Of a DNA stretch of 12,500 nt, positions 1 to 7,592 are shown in pieces (positions within the stretch are counted from its first letter, which is position 1; each line of letters begins with the position of its first letter). The notes under the pieces are model-generated. The model had not been told where the DNA came from. It worked only from the letters and a program-made list of their open reading frames with translations, and ran no database searches. The stretch is from the NCBI GenBank assembly GCA_002104895.1, contig MCFG01000085.1, positions 117,501 through 130,000 of the forward strand. Direction: 5' to 3'. The translations under genes and the position numbers were made by a program. Source of the DNA: Anaeromyces robustus. Lineage: Eukaryota; Neocallimastigomycota; Neocallimastigomycetes; Neocallimastigales; Neocallimastigaceae.

Positions 1-80
1 ATAAATTATATATATTAATATATATATAAGTTAAGTATATATAAAATGTAAATATAATTATATTTAATATATTATTTTAC

Positions 81-840
81 CAGGTGAAGATGAAACTTCA
101 AAAGTTTTAATCATTTCCTTAAGATTTTGATAAAATTATATAAAAAGTTAAAAAAAAAAAAAAAAATAATAATAATAATATATATTAAATATATATTAGT
201 ATATAAAGTTTACATATAGGATATAATAAAAAAAAAAAAAATAAAAGTAATAGTATATTTAATACATATTAAAGTAAATATATATTTATAGGAAAGTAAA
301 AAAAAAAAAAAAAAAAATAAAGAAATATTATATTTACTTGAGTTTCATAATTCCAAATTGCAATAGTACCATCGTATAAGGAGGTTAACATCCATGGTTC
401 AGTTGGATGAAAATCTACACATTTTACTCTCTCCGAACGTGTAGTTAATTGTCTCTGTTTATTAATAATTATATTTATTTATTTATATTATATAATTTTT
501 TTTTATTATTAGGAGTATTTTATTTAATATATATATATATAATGAAATAAAAAAATAAAGATTATTAAAAAAATCTATTAGAAATATTTTTTATAAATAT
601 GATATAAAAATATTTTATATTGTATTTATAATTTTATACCTTAATATCTAAATGAAGTGGCTAGATATATTATATTTTTTTTTTTTAAAAAAAAACGATA
701 AAAAGAAATGTATAAAAATACATATTTTTTTTGTATATTAATTATTTGTATATTAATTTAATTTGTATTTATAAATAAATAAATAAATAAATTAATGAAT
801 ATATAAATAAACAAATAAATAAATTTATAATTTATACCAT
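81..840 (-). CDS. COPB2: Coatomer subunit beta-prime (COPB2/Sec27), 5' part, four exons, incomplete
   Basis: Encodes the N-terminus of the beta-prime WD40 subunit of the COPI coat, which forms vesicles for Golgi-to-ER transport and binds dilysine cargo signals. Exons read on the minus strand are 840-838 (ATG only), 660-640 (PLHLDIK), 454-338 (39 codons) and 117-81 (12 codons plus one base). All junctions but the last are phase 0. Exon 3 carries [18 protein letters not shown] and then a W-NYETQ blade end; exon 4 starts [12 protein letters not shown]. This matches the family's opening LDIK..L..RSDRVK.VDxHPTEPWxLxxLYxG...WNxETQ and the following (V)KTFEV. Donors are GTATAA, GTATAA, GTAAAT and GTAAAA; acceptors are CTAG, ACAG and TTAAG. 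Intron lengths are 177, 185 and 220 nt, and a fourth intron runs off the window at position 1. The family is about 800-900 residues, so only about 60 are here. Identity is very sure. The ATG-only first exon is inferred from a TAG directly before exon 2 and the well-placed ATG|GTATAA. Confidence 0.9.
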
Positions 841-2213
841 AATTGTATTGAAATGTATGAATAAAAAATTAAAAAGGGTTTTTGTAATAAATCTTTTTTA
901 ATTTTCTTTTTATTATGTAAACCGATAAATATTTAAAGTTATCTAAATATTTATTATTATTGTATAATTAAATTATGAAATAAAAATAAAAATAAAAATT
1001 TATGTAATTGTTAATAAATATTAATTTTTATGTAAATATTAATTTTTATGTATATTAATATATAAAAAAAATTAAAAAGATTTCTTTTTATTATTAATAT
1101 GATATTATATCAATTCTAATTATTCCTTAAAAATAATTATTTAGTAATAATTTATTTAACCAATTTTTATATTAAAATTGGATATTTATTATTATTTGTA
1201 AGTAAAGTTCAACGATGTTTATAATACTTGAATTTCATATTTTTTCTTTTTCTTTTTCTTTTTATTATTATTACTTCTATTATTATAATTATTAATTATT
1301 AAAATAATTTGAAAAAATTCAAATGAATTATATATCAATGATATAAAATATTTCGTAGTACATTGATGAATAATTAATAAATTATAACATGATAAATTGT
1401 ATAGCAACTTAAGACTTTTAAATATTTATATAATATTTGTATATTACTATTTTTATTTTATTTTGTTTATCGATGAATTATTTTGATAAATAATGTTATT
1501 ATTTATTTAATTAAATATAGGGATTTTTTGACCAAAGATGAATTTAGAAATTGACTAGAGATGATTATTACATTAAATATTAAGTTTAAATAATTATGCT
1601 CTTAATTATTATAAATATTTGAAAATATATAAATTGAATAGGTCTTTTAATTTGTAAATAGTTTTATGATGTAAAAAATTAATGATATTTAATGTAATTA
1701 TATTTCAATTACGAAAGTATTATTGTGTTATTTATTTATGAAAATAGTTAACCGATTGTTTGTATGATTGATTTATATATCCAATAATAAGAAATTTAAA
1801 ATTAAAGATTCAATGACAAAACATTATATTTATATACCTTATCCTTTCTTTTCCTTTTTATTTTTATTGTTATTAATATTAATATTATATATATTCAAAA
1901 ATACTGTTATATTTATATATAACGATAATTTTATATATATATATTAAATAAAATATATATATTATTTATTATAAAAGTTCTTTTGTTAAATAAATAAAAA
2001 TAAATAAATAAAAAAAAAATTTACCTATTAGATTTTGTTTTATAATTTTATTATCCATATTGATATATTATTTATACGTATAATAAATCTATTTATTTGA
2101 TTCTTAATGGATATCACATGACATCATTATTTTATTTAAATTTATGTTTTTAATATATTATCTTTTGTATAAAAACAATAATTTCAGATTTATTTATGAA
2201 AAATATATATAAT

Positions 2214-2251
2214 AATAATTGATCATTTTTTAATAATAATGATCAATTATT
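2214..2251. repeat. Perfect inverted repeat, 14-bp arms with 10-nt loop
   Basis: The arms at 2214-2227 (aataattgatcatt) and 2238-2251 (aatgatcaattatt) are exact reverse complements, and the inner TGATCA is itself palindromic. The feature could form a hairpin or cruciform. It has no T-run or neighbouring gene that would make it an obvious terminator, and in DNA this AT-rich a chance origin is possible. Confidence 0.6.
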
Positions 2252-2389
2252 TATTTATTTATTTATTTAATTATTTTAATTTATTAATTATTTTTATTAT
2301 TATATACTATAAATAATATTTATAATAATAATTATTATAAATATTATTATTACAGGTACTATTATTATTATAATAAATGATATTATTAT

Positions 2390-2545
2390 AAATGATATTC
2401 TTATAATAAAAGATATTATTATTATAAATGATATTATAATAAATGATATTCTTATAATAAAAGATATTATTATTATAAATGATATTATAATAAATGATAT
2501 TATTATTATAAATGATATTATTATTATAAATGATATTATTATTAT
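2390..2545. repeat. Tandem repeat: 51-bp duplication built from an 18-bp AT unit
   Basis: Positions 2390-2440 are repeated at 2441-2491 with the same order of motifs (aaatgatattc, then ttataataaaagatatt). The 51-bp unit is made of a shorter aaatgatattattattat-type unit that continues alone to about 2545. It is a minisatellite grown by slippage or unequal exchange; no coding frame is kept across it. Confidence 0.8.
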
Positions 2546-2639
2546 TAGATTTATTATTATTATTATATTTATTATTATGATATTATTTATAATTATTATT
2601 AAATTAAATAAAAATGAGGATAATTAATATGTTTATATG

Positions 2640-3404
2640 AAAAAACTATATTAAAAAAAGTTTAAAGAAATTATATAAAATAAGAAAAAGATAGAAATCA
2701 TATAATATTTTTAATAAACTTGAAGACTTATGTATTAGAGGTAAATTATTCTTATCATCAACAGTTTGTATTAAACTTGTGTTAAACTTCATTATCACAT
2801 TATCACTATTCTGATTCTTTCTGTATCGAAAAAGATATTCTTATAAGAACTGTATCATAAGCCTTTTTTTAAGATTTATATATATATATATATAAAGAAA
2901 AAATAATATCTTCACCACAATATTTCCTATTTTAATAAAAAATAGGATGTGAGGAGAAGATAGACTATTTACCAGTTTTAATATTCTTTATAATCAATTT
3001 TACACCAGTTTCTGGAATCTTTCATTTTCATTATAACTATTTAACACCAATCTTAACCCAATATAGGTATTTCAATTTACGTTAAATAATTATAGTTAAA
3101 GATTTTTGTAGATATAGTTGTAAAATTACTGATAATTTTTCTTACAAGTTATTTATTATGAGTATGAGGTGTATCATTTTCTTCATTTTCTTTAAGTCTT
3201 TATATACCTTAAATTTAAGTTTTTGATGATCAAAAAAATTTTTTTTTCTTTTTTTTTTTTTTGAGAATATGTATATATGAAACATGAAATTATGATGAAT
3301 GTCTTCATTCTAAAAATTATCTTTAAATTATCGGTGATAGAATAAAAAAGGCTTTATATATTTTTCGTTAGAACAATAATGATTATCAGAATACTCTTTC
3401 ATAT

Positions 3405-3440
<36 letters not shown>

Positions 3441-3560
3441 AAACATTACCATTATGCATAATGTTCAATAAAAGATGCCAAGGGAATATCTTTAATTAAT
3501 AATGTCTGTGATAATCCATATCTTTACAGATGTTTATCCTTTATTAAGCAATCTAATTTC
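2640..3560 (+). pseudogene. Possible decayed LINE reverse transcriptase, plus strand
   Basis: Three weak motifs occur in the order expected of a LINE reverse transcriptase, but in different frames. Near 2718-2750 is KLEDLCIRGK, resembling the KLE.LGIRGK helix that follows the KAYDSV box. Near 2945-3001 is G-C-E-E-K-I-D-Y-L-P-V-L-I-F-F-I-I-N, resembling GVRQG..LSPVLFN.FIND. Near 3100-3125 is FVDIVV, resembling the catalytic F(A/V)DDIV with one Asp codon lost. Around 3530-3560 the DNA also resembles 4819-4850 in the LINE copy downstream. The strand is opposite to the main LINE cluster. Stops, T-runs and an AT microsatellite interrupt it, so it would be long dead. Each motif alone is unconvincing and the call rests on order and spacing. 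Confidence 0.33.
3406..3438. repeat. Poly-T tract, 33 bases
   Basis: An uninterrupted T-run inside the decayed plus-strand stretch. On the minus strand it would be a poly(A) tail. However, no AATAAA at a fitting distance is seen to its right, so it may be simple slippage expansion rather than a retroposon end. Confidence 0.7.
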
Positions 3561-3734
3561 TTTTTTTTTTTTTTAATAATATATGAAAGTAAAATAACAA
3601 AAGGTTAAAAAAAATTAAAAATATGTTACAAATTTTAAATCAAATAAGAACAATTAAACCAAATAAAAAAGATTTTTATAAAAGTGAATATTAATACCGA
3701 ATGAAGCATTTAATATATATATAATAAACTAAAG

Positions 3735-4860
3735 TTTTTTTTTTATAGCACACAATTCGTACTTCATCTTTATTAAATTTAAATATTAAAATACATGAAA
3801 TCATAAAAAACACATAATAAAAAAAAAAATGATACTAAAAAAAAAAATAAAAAAAAAGTTAAACATTATAGATAATAATGAATATTACTGGAGAGAAAAA
3901 AGTAGTATAATAATATGTAAAAACAATAAATTCATACTAGCCCTTAATTCTATATATAGAATTAAAGTAAAATTGATCTATCCACTTGGGTCGGTAATAG
4001 GATCGGCATTTGCCTTACTAGGATGTTCTATTGTATTATCAGGATTGACGTTCCTGGAGAGGTTGGTTTTGAATTTATTGAACAATATATATTGTCTTTT
4101 ACAGACAATAGGCATGATATCATTCGATAAAGCCGCAGATCGCAACAAGAATGGAGATTTTGAGTATGTACCAGACTCAGTCTGACATTTAAACAAACAT
4201 TCCCATTCTTTTTTGTATGGACAATTGTTCTATCACTAAAACCATAATATCTTCCACCAATTAAAAAAATATAAATTCGATACCTATTAATAATTTTTCT
4301 ATTTCTTAAAATATCTATATTACTTATACTATTGATCCTAATACTATCACTACTTTTATAACCTTTAACAATATTATTAAATCTATGCTAGAGTCATCAC
4401 TGGTCATAACTAAACTATTAAAAAAATTATCAAAAAAATAAAAAAAAAAAATTTCTATCTAGATCAGAGAAGTAATTAATACGAAGATTTTTAAATAGGA
4501 AGCAATAAATAAACCAATGGTCAATTCTCTGATAACTGTCAAAATGGAAACAGCATGAACAACAATTAGGACTAGGCCAATCATTTAAACAGCTTTAGCA
4601 ACTCTAGCATCAATTTTATATCCATATCTTGTCCTAAGTATTCACCTAAAACCTTTGCTATATTCAGGAAATTCTAGATTAAGCTTTAAGTAATTTCTTG
4701 AATTTTTAAAATTGTTCATTTTATAAGTTTTAGCTTTAATTGATTTATCACTGTTCATGTCTCTATCCCCATAACATAGAATTCTATAATTTCTTTAGAA
4801 GAGGATGAAATATTGTTTAATTTATCCTCTACTAAGTAATCTAATTTACAATGGATTCAT
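3735..4860 (-). mobile_element. Non-LTR (LINE) retrotransposon family A, longest copy (A1), degenerate 3' part of ORF2 plus 3' UTR
   Basis: Read on the minus strand, the element ends in a short A-tail (T10 at 3735-3744). An AATAAA lies 24 nt before it (3769-3774), and the last ORF2 stop is at 3978-3980. Upstream, in broken frames, are: a C-terminal domain LLRSAALSNDIMPIV followed by LFNKFKTNLSRNVNPDNT; FLIGGRYYGFSDR near 4240-4290; a zinc-knuckle region near 4470-4575 (WPSPNCCSCCFHFDSYQRID, then HWFIYC, FKNLR); and RTRYGYKIDARVAKA with PEYSKGFR near 4580-4670. Such an (L)RTRxGY...R.AK segment followed by C..C...H....C...R is the layout of LINE ORF2 C-termini (zf-RVT type). The second knuckle Cys has become Phe here. 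There are several frameshifts and stops, so it is not functional. The 5' limit is uncertain. Confidence 0.8.
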
Positions 4861-5399
4861 ACAGTGATAATATGCATAAATATATGATAAGTAAAAGTAA
4901 AAAAAAAAAAATACAAATATCTCATTTTCTGCATATTCAGCTTATATATATATAATTAGAAAAAAGAACAATTATTGAGGAAACTTTATAATTTGATATT
5001 ATCATTGAGCATAATGTCGAACTTATTCACCAAATTTAAGGAGTAGTAATTAGTACCTAAGAAAATTTACCAAGAATTACCATTGAGCATAATGCTTAAC
5101 TTAGATACGAGTAAGATATCATGGAGTTTTTAGTTGTAAAATGGCCTTAACGTCGCCATGTATCGACAGGCATTCAACCTCTTTTGAGCATTCCAAATGA
5201 ATGGAAGAATAGGAATAGACTAAAGAAAAAAGAACGAACATTCTTGTTTTTATATATTATATAAAATTACTTATACATTTCAATTTAGCATTTTTATTGA
5301 AATAAAAATAAAACAAGAAAATAAAAAAATAAAAAAAAAAAATTAAAAAAAAAAATTAAAAAAATTTTATTTAAAAAATAATTTAAGACATTAATAATA
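4861..5399 (-). other. Probable further 5' remnant of LINE copy A1, heavily decayed
   Basis: No intact frame is present. On the minus strand at about 5135-5220 there is a short open stretch whose frames read IPILPFIWNAQKRLNAC or HLECSKEVECLSIHGDVKAI. Either could be the linker that lies before the zinc-knuckle region in LINE ORF2. A 23-bp motif starting cattgagcataatg occurs twice (5003-5025 and 5081-5103, 20 of 23 bases equal). The right third (5280-5399) is A-rich low-complexity sequence. Assignment to the LINE rests mainly on position and is weak. Confidence 0.35.
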
Positions 5400-5695
5400 T
5401 CTGGAGTAATAATATAAAAAATAAAAAAATGATACTAATAAAAAAAAAAATACATAATATAAAAAAAAAATAATACTAATAAAAAAAAAAAAGAAAAACA
5501 TAATATAAAAAAATGATACTATGATACTAATATAAAAAAAATACCAGATAAACATTATAGATAATAATGAAAAATACTGGAGAGTATAAAGTAGTATAGT
5601 AATTTTAATTCTACATAGAGAGTTAAAGTAAAATTAATCTATCCTATTCCACTTGAGTTGGTAATGGGATCGGCATTTGTCCTACTAGTTATTCC
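5400..5695 (-). mobile_element. LINE family A fragment (A2), 3' UTR and last codons of ORF2
   Basis: The core at about 5550-5690 aligns with 3862-4025 of copy A1: the shared runs acattatagataataatga, actggagag, gtagtata and gggatcggcattt are easy to follow. Relative to A1 it lacks roughly 30 bp just after gtagtata. Minus-strand reading ends NADPITNSSG..stop, matching NADPITDPSG-stop of A1. No poly-T tail is found on the left; instead that side is replaced by an A-rich tandem array (5407-5540). Confidence 0.75.
5407..5540. repeat. A-rich tandem repeat (cataatataaaa...gatactaataaa unit)
   Basis: Three to four imperfect units of about 35-40 bp, each made of an ataatataaa block and a (g/a)atactaata block joined by A-runs. 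The same blocks occur singly in the 3' UTR of LINE copies A1 (near 3810-3840) and A4 (near 7540-7560). The array is therefore an expansion of LINE 3' UTR sequence in copy A2. Confidence 0.6.
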
Positions 5696-5699
5696 TACA

Positions 5700-6117
5700 A
5701 AGTTGCTGAAATAGACACAGGAACTTAAAACATTATCAACTGAAACAAAATGGAATTCCAAAAAGATGCAATATTAACTGAAATAATATAATTTTATACA
5801 AAGAGATCAGAATAAAATGTGTAAGATGAAAGAAGAGCACATATACAGAGGTCTCCCATGTGAAGGATTAACGAATCAGATCTTTTGTGTATAGATTTAT
5901 AATTATCGAGAAAGGGAAATATTAAGTTATGATTTTGGAGATTTACTTTTACCAACTTCTTGGAGACAGATACATGTCGGTTTGAAAACGTGATTGAAAT
6001 ATAAGAGACAATCTCGTTTTTTTTTTTCTTTTGTTTTGTGTTTTTTTTTTTTATTATTATTCCAGCCATATATGTTACAATTAACAAAAAAGCTAAATAA
6101 AAATTAAAATTTTGAAA

Positions 6118-6174
<57 letters not shown>
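5700..6174 (+). mobile_element. Unidentified retroposed sequence ending in a 55-A tail
   Basis: This stretch is less AT-rich than its surroundings (especially 5790-6010). On the plus strand it ends with AATAAA at 6096-6101, then 18 nt, then 55 uninterrupted A's (6120-6174). That is the expected look of a retrotransposed RNA: another LINE family, a SINE or a processed pseudogene. Orientation is opposite to the neighbouring LINE copies. Plus-strand reading gives an open run from 5817 (MCKMKEEHIYRGLPCEGLTN...) broken by a stop, which I do not recognise. The minus-strand open frame 5794-6087 runs through the T-tracts and is probably chance. I could not find a clear target-site duplication. Confidence 0.45.
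6120..6174. repeat. Poly-A tract, 55 bases
   Basis: This is the longest homopolymer in the window. It is read as the poly(A) tail of the plus-strand retroposed stretch to its left, because of the AATAAA 18 nt upstream. It may have grown further by slippage. Confidence 0.85.
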
Positions 6175-6180
<6 letters not shown>

Positions 6181-6195
6181 AAAATATTAAGAGTC

Positions 6196-6956
6196 TTTTT
6201 TTTTTTTTTTTTTTTAAAAACACACAATTCGTACTTCATCTTTATTGAATTTAAATATTAAAGTGCATGAATTATAAAAAAAAAAAAAAAAAAAAAAACA
6301 CATTATAAAAAAAAAAAAAAGATACTAATAAAAAAAAAAAAAAGACAGATAAACATTATAGATAATAATGAATAATACTAGAGGGTATTAAAGTAGTATA
6401 GTTGATATCATTCAATAGAACTGCAGATCACAACAAGAATGGAGATTTTGAATAGGTATCAGATTCAATCTGACACTTAAACAAACATTCCCAATCCTTT
6501 TTGTATGGATAATTGTTAATTCTATCACTAAAACCCATATTCTCTCCCACCAATTAAAAAAAAATATAAATTCGATACTTATTAACTATTTTTTCTATTA
6601 TTTAATATATCAATTATCAATATTACTTATACTATTAATCCTAATATTATTACTACTTTTATAACCCTTAACAATATTATTAATTCTATTATCTACACTA
6701 AAAGTTATCACTGGTCACAACTAAACTATTAAAAAGACTATCTAAATAATAAAAAAAATTTCTATCAGAGAAGTGATTAATACGAAGATTTTTAAATAAG
6801 AAACAATTTATAATCCAATGGTCAATTCTCTGATAACTGTCACAATGGAAACAACTTAATCATTTTTGTTACATTTTTGTTAGAACCTAGTAAAGGTGCG
6901 TAAATAGGAAACTTGTCCAATAACTTTTGCAGAGAATAAAGTTCTAACTCTAGCAT
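6196..6956 (-). mobile_element. LINE family A copy A3, with internal deletion
   Basis: Begins (as 3' end, minus strand) with T20 at 6196-6215 and AATAAA at 6241-6246, 25 nt from the tail. It follows A1 closely through the UTR. At gtagtata (about 6400) it jumps to the sequence at A1 position 4115, so about 205 bp including the ORF2 stop and last codons are missing. It then runs in parallel to about 6857, with (L)IGGR near 6550 and the zinc knuckle preserved as CFHCDSYQRIDHWIINC, then FLFKNLR (about 6775-6855 in minus reading). Further upstream (6868-6950) it differs from A1 and reads SAKVIGQVSY and IYAPLLGSNK in two frames, a segment expected nearer the polymerase. This implies a second internal deletion. 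Not functional. Confidence 0.8.
6947..6956. repeat. Target-site duplication, left copy, for LINE insertion A4
   Basis: actctagcat here is repeated exactly at 7593-7602, immediately outside the poly-T end and the truncated 5' end of the A4 insertion. The same string is also present uninterrupted in copy A1 (near 4610-4620), which shows it belongs to the host LINE. Because the duplication ends in T next to a T-run, its exact length is ambiguous by a base or more. Confidence 0.8.
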
Positions 6957-7004
6957 TTTTTTTTTTTTTTTTTATGGCACACAATTTGTACGTCACTTTT
7001 ATTG

Positions 7005-7011
7005 AATTTAA

Positions 7012-7016
<5 letters not shown>
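7005..7016. repeat. Target-site duplication, left copy, for LINE B
   Basis: aatttaaatatt here is repeated exactly at 7502-7513. The first copy directly abuts the T-run that is the tail of LINE B and the second abuts its truncated 5' end. Other family A copies carry this string only once, which confirms duplication on insertion. Confidence 0.85.
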
Positions 7017-7054
<38 letters not shown>

Positions 7055-7501
7055 GCAATAAAATAATGAAAACTTTATTTAAATTTAATTTAAAAAGTAC
7101 ATGTTATAAAGTAATTGTACATATTAAAACTTAATCTAATAAAGAATAATAATTTATTATTTAATAGATAGTAATAATTTATAATTACTTCATATGGTAT
7201 AGTGTATATTATTAAATTAAATCAAGTTGGAAAGTTATTATCATTATTAGATGCGTGTGACCTACTGTCTTGTCCTACTGAATTGTCAGCTTCGACGCTC
7301 TTGGTTAGATTGTTGGGATACCTATTGAATAATGACCAGATCTGGCCACTAACAGTAGGCATAATTCTAAGTAAAAGTGCGGATGTACGTACCAAAAGTG
7401 GAACATCCGAAAAGGTGCTAGGTTTAAGTTGCGCCTTACAAAGACTGTTCCACTCCTCTTTCCCCAAGTTATAATGATTAACTCTTCCACCAAGAAGGAA
7501 A
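7017..7501 (-). mobile_element. LINE family B, 5'-truncated insertion with intact ORF2 C-terminus, nested in A4
   Basis: A 485-bp insertion. Minus strand, from the 5' end: truncated ORF2 coding sequence (7501-7222), a 168-nt 3' UTR with AATAAA at 7074-7079, then a tail of at least 37 A's (T at 7017-7053). The protein part reads FFLLGGRVNHYNLGKEEWNS, then CKAQLKPSTFSDVPLLVR, TSALLLRIMPTV, SLFNRYPNNLTKSVEADNS, and ends NNFPT-stop at 7222. It aligns without a gap over some 40 residues with the C-terminus of family A, with many conservative changes (S/T, K/R, I/V, F/Y) and nearly the same distance to the stop. The frame is unbroken, which suggests a recent insertion. The ATG at 7539 lies in the flanking LINE, so this is not an independent gene. 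Confidence 0.85.
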
Positions 7502-7513
7502 AATTTAAATATT
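7502..7513. repeat. Target-site duplication, right copy, for LINE B
   Basis: Exact copy of the 12 bases at 7005-7016, adjoining the 5'-truncated end of LINE B. The family A 3' UTR resumes straight after it. Confidence 0.85.
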
Positions 7514-7592
7514 AAAATACAAGAATCATCAAAAAACACATAATGAAAAAAATAATACTAAAAAAAAAAAAAAAATAAAAAAACCAGTATAT

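Larger units (their letters stand above)
841..2640. other. AT-rich intergenic DNA upstream of COPB2
   Basis: No coding region is supported here. The sequence is mostly A/T tracts with frequent stops in all frames. It should hold the COPB2 promoter, which would lie just to the right of position 840, but I cannot point to a specific element. The right part contains a short hairpin and a tandem duplication, listed separately. The open stretch on the minus strand at 1219-1407 is composed of Asn/Lys/Ile-rich low-complexity codons and is not a credible gene. Confidence 0.6.
6957..7592 (-). mobile_element. LINE family A copy A4, short 5'-truncated insertion split by LINE B
   Basis: On the minus strand this is only the 3' end of family A. 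It has a poly(A) tail (T-run 6956-6973, shared with the duplication) and GTGTGCCAT-type end sequence, with AATAAA at 6998-7003. The rest of the UTR continues at 7514-7592 after a nested insertion. Rejoining 7016 with 7514 restores the order seen in A1 at 3745-3850. It is truncated at ccag, where A2 continues with ataaacatt. It sits in copy A3 between the two actctagcat copies, so it is younger than A3 and older than LINE B. Confidence 0.8.

Noticed and set aside
1219-1407. Minus-strand open frame of 62 codons
   Set aside because: Asn/Lys/Ile-rich low-complexity product ending in a Lys run; no coding bias, splice context or motif.
2380-2600. CRISPR-like array of regular AT repeats
   Set aside because: Units are contiguous with no unique spacers. 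This is a minisatellite in eukaryotic DNA.
2842-2880. Minus-strand KKAYDTVLIR, resembling the KAYDSV box of LINE polymerases
   Set aside because: It is tempting, but the frame stops soon after, no other polymerase box follows on that strand at the right distance, and the A-run supplies the Lys codons. I consider the plus-strand motif order slightly more likely and keep both at low confidence.
3829-4185. Plus-strand open frame of 118 codons, with a partly similar plus-strand frame at 7202-7474
   Set aside because: Both lie antisense to LINE ORF2 C-termini. The zinc knuckle, AATAAA signals, poly(A) tails and matching stop codons are all on the minus strand, and substitutions between copies are more conservative in the minus frame. 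The similarity of the plus frames follows from the shared DNA.
5794-6000. Resemblance of HVSVSKKLV in the 5794-6087 frame to HVSVSKVLG of the DPBB protein
   Set aside because: Only a few residues, surrounding sequence unrelated, and the frame itself is doubtful; most likely coincidence.
5794-6087. Minus-strand open frame of 97 codons
   Set aside because: It begins in a Lys-rich T-tract region and runs antisense to the AATAAA/poly-A oriented retroposed stretch. It has no recognisable motif and its composition follows the low-complexity DNA.
7305-7493. Second minus-strand open frame of 62 codons within LINE B
   Set aside because: It overlaps the longer frame that aligns with family A and shares no similarity with the other copies in its own frame.
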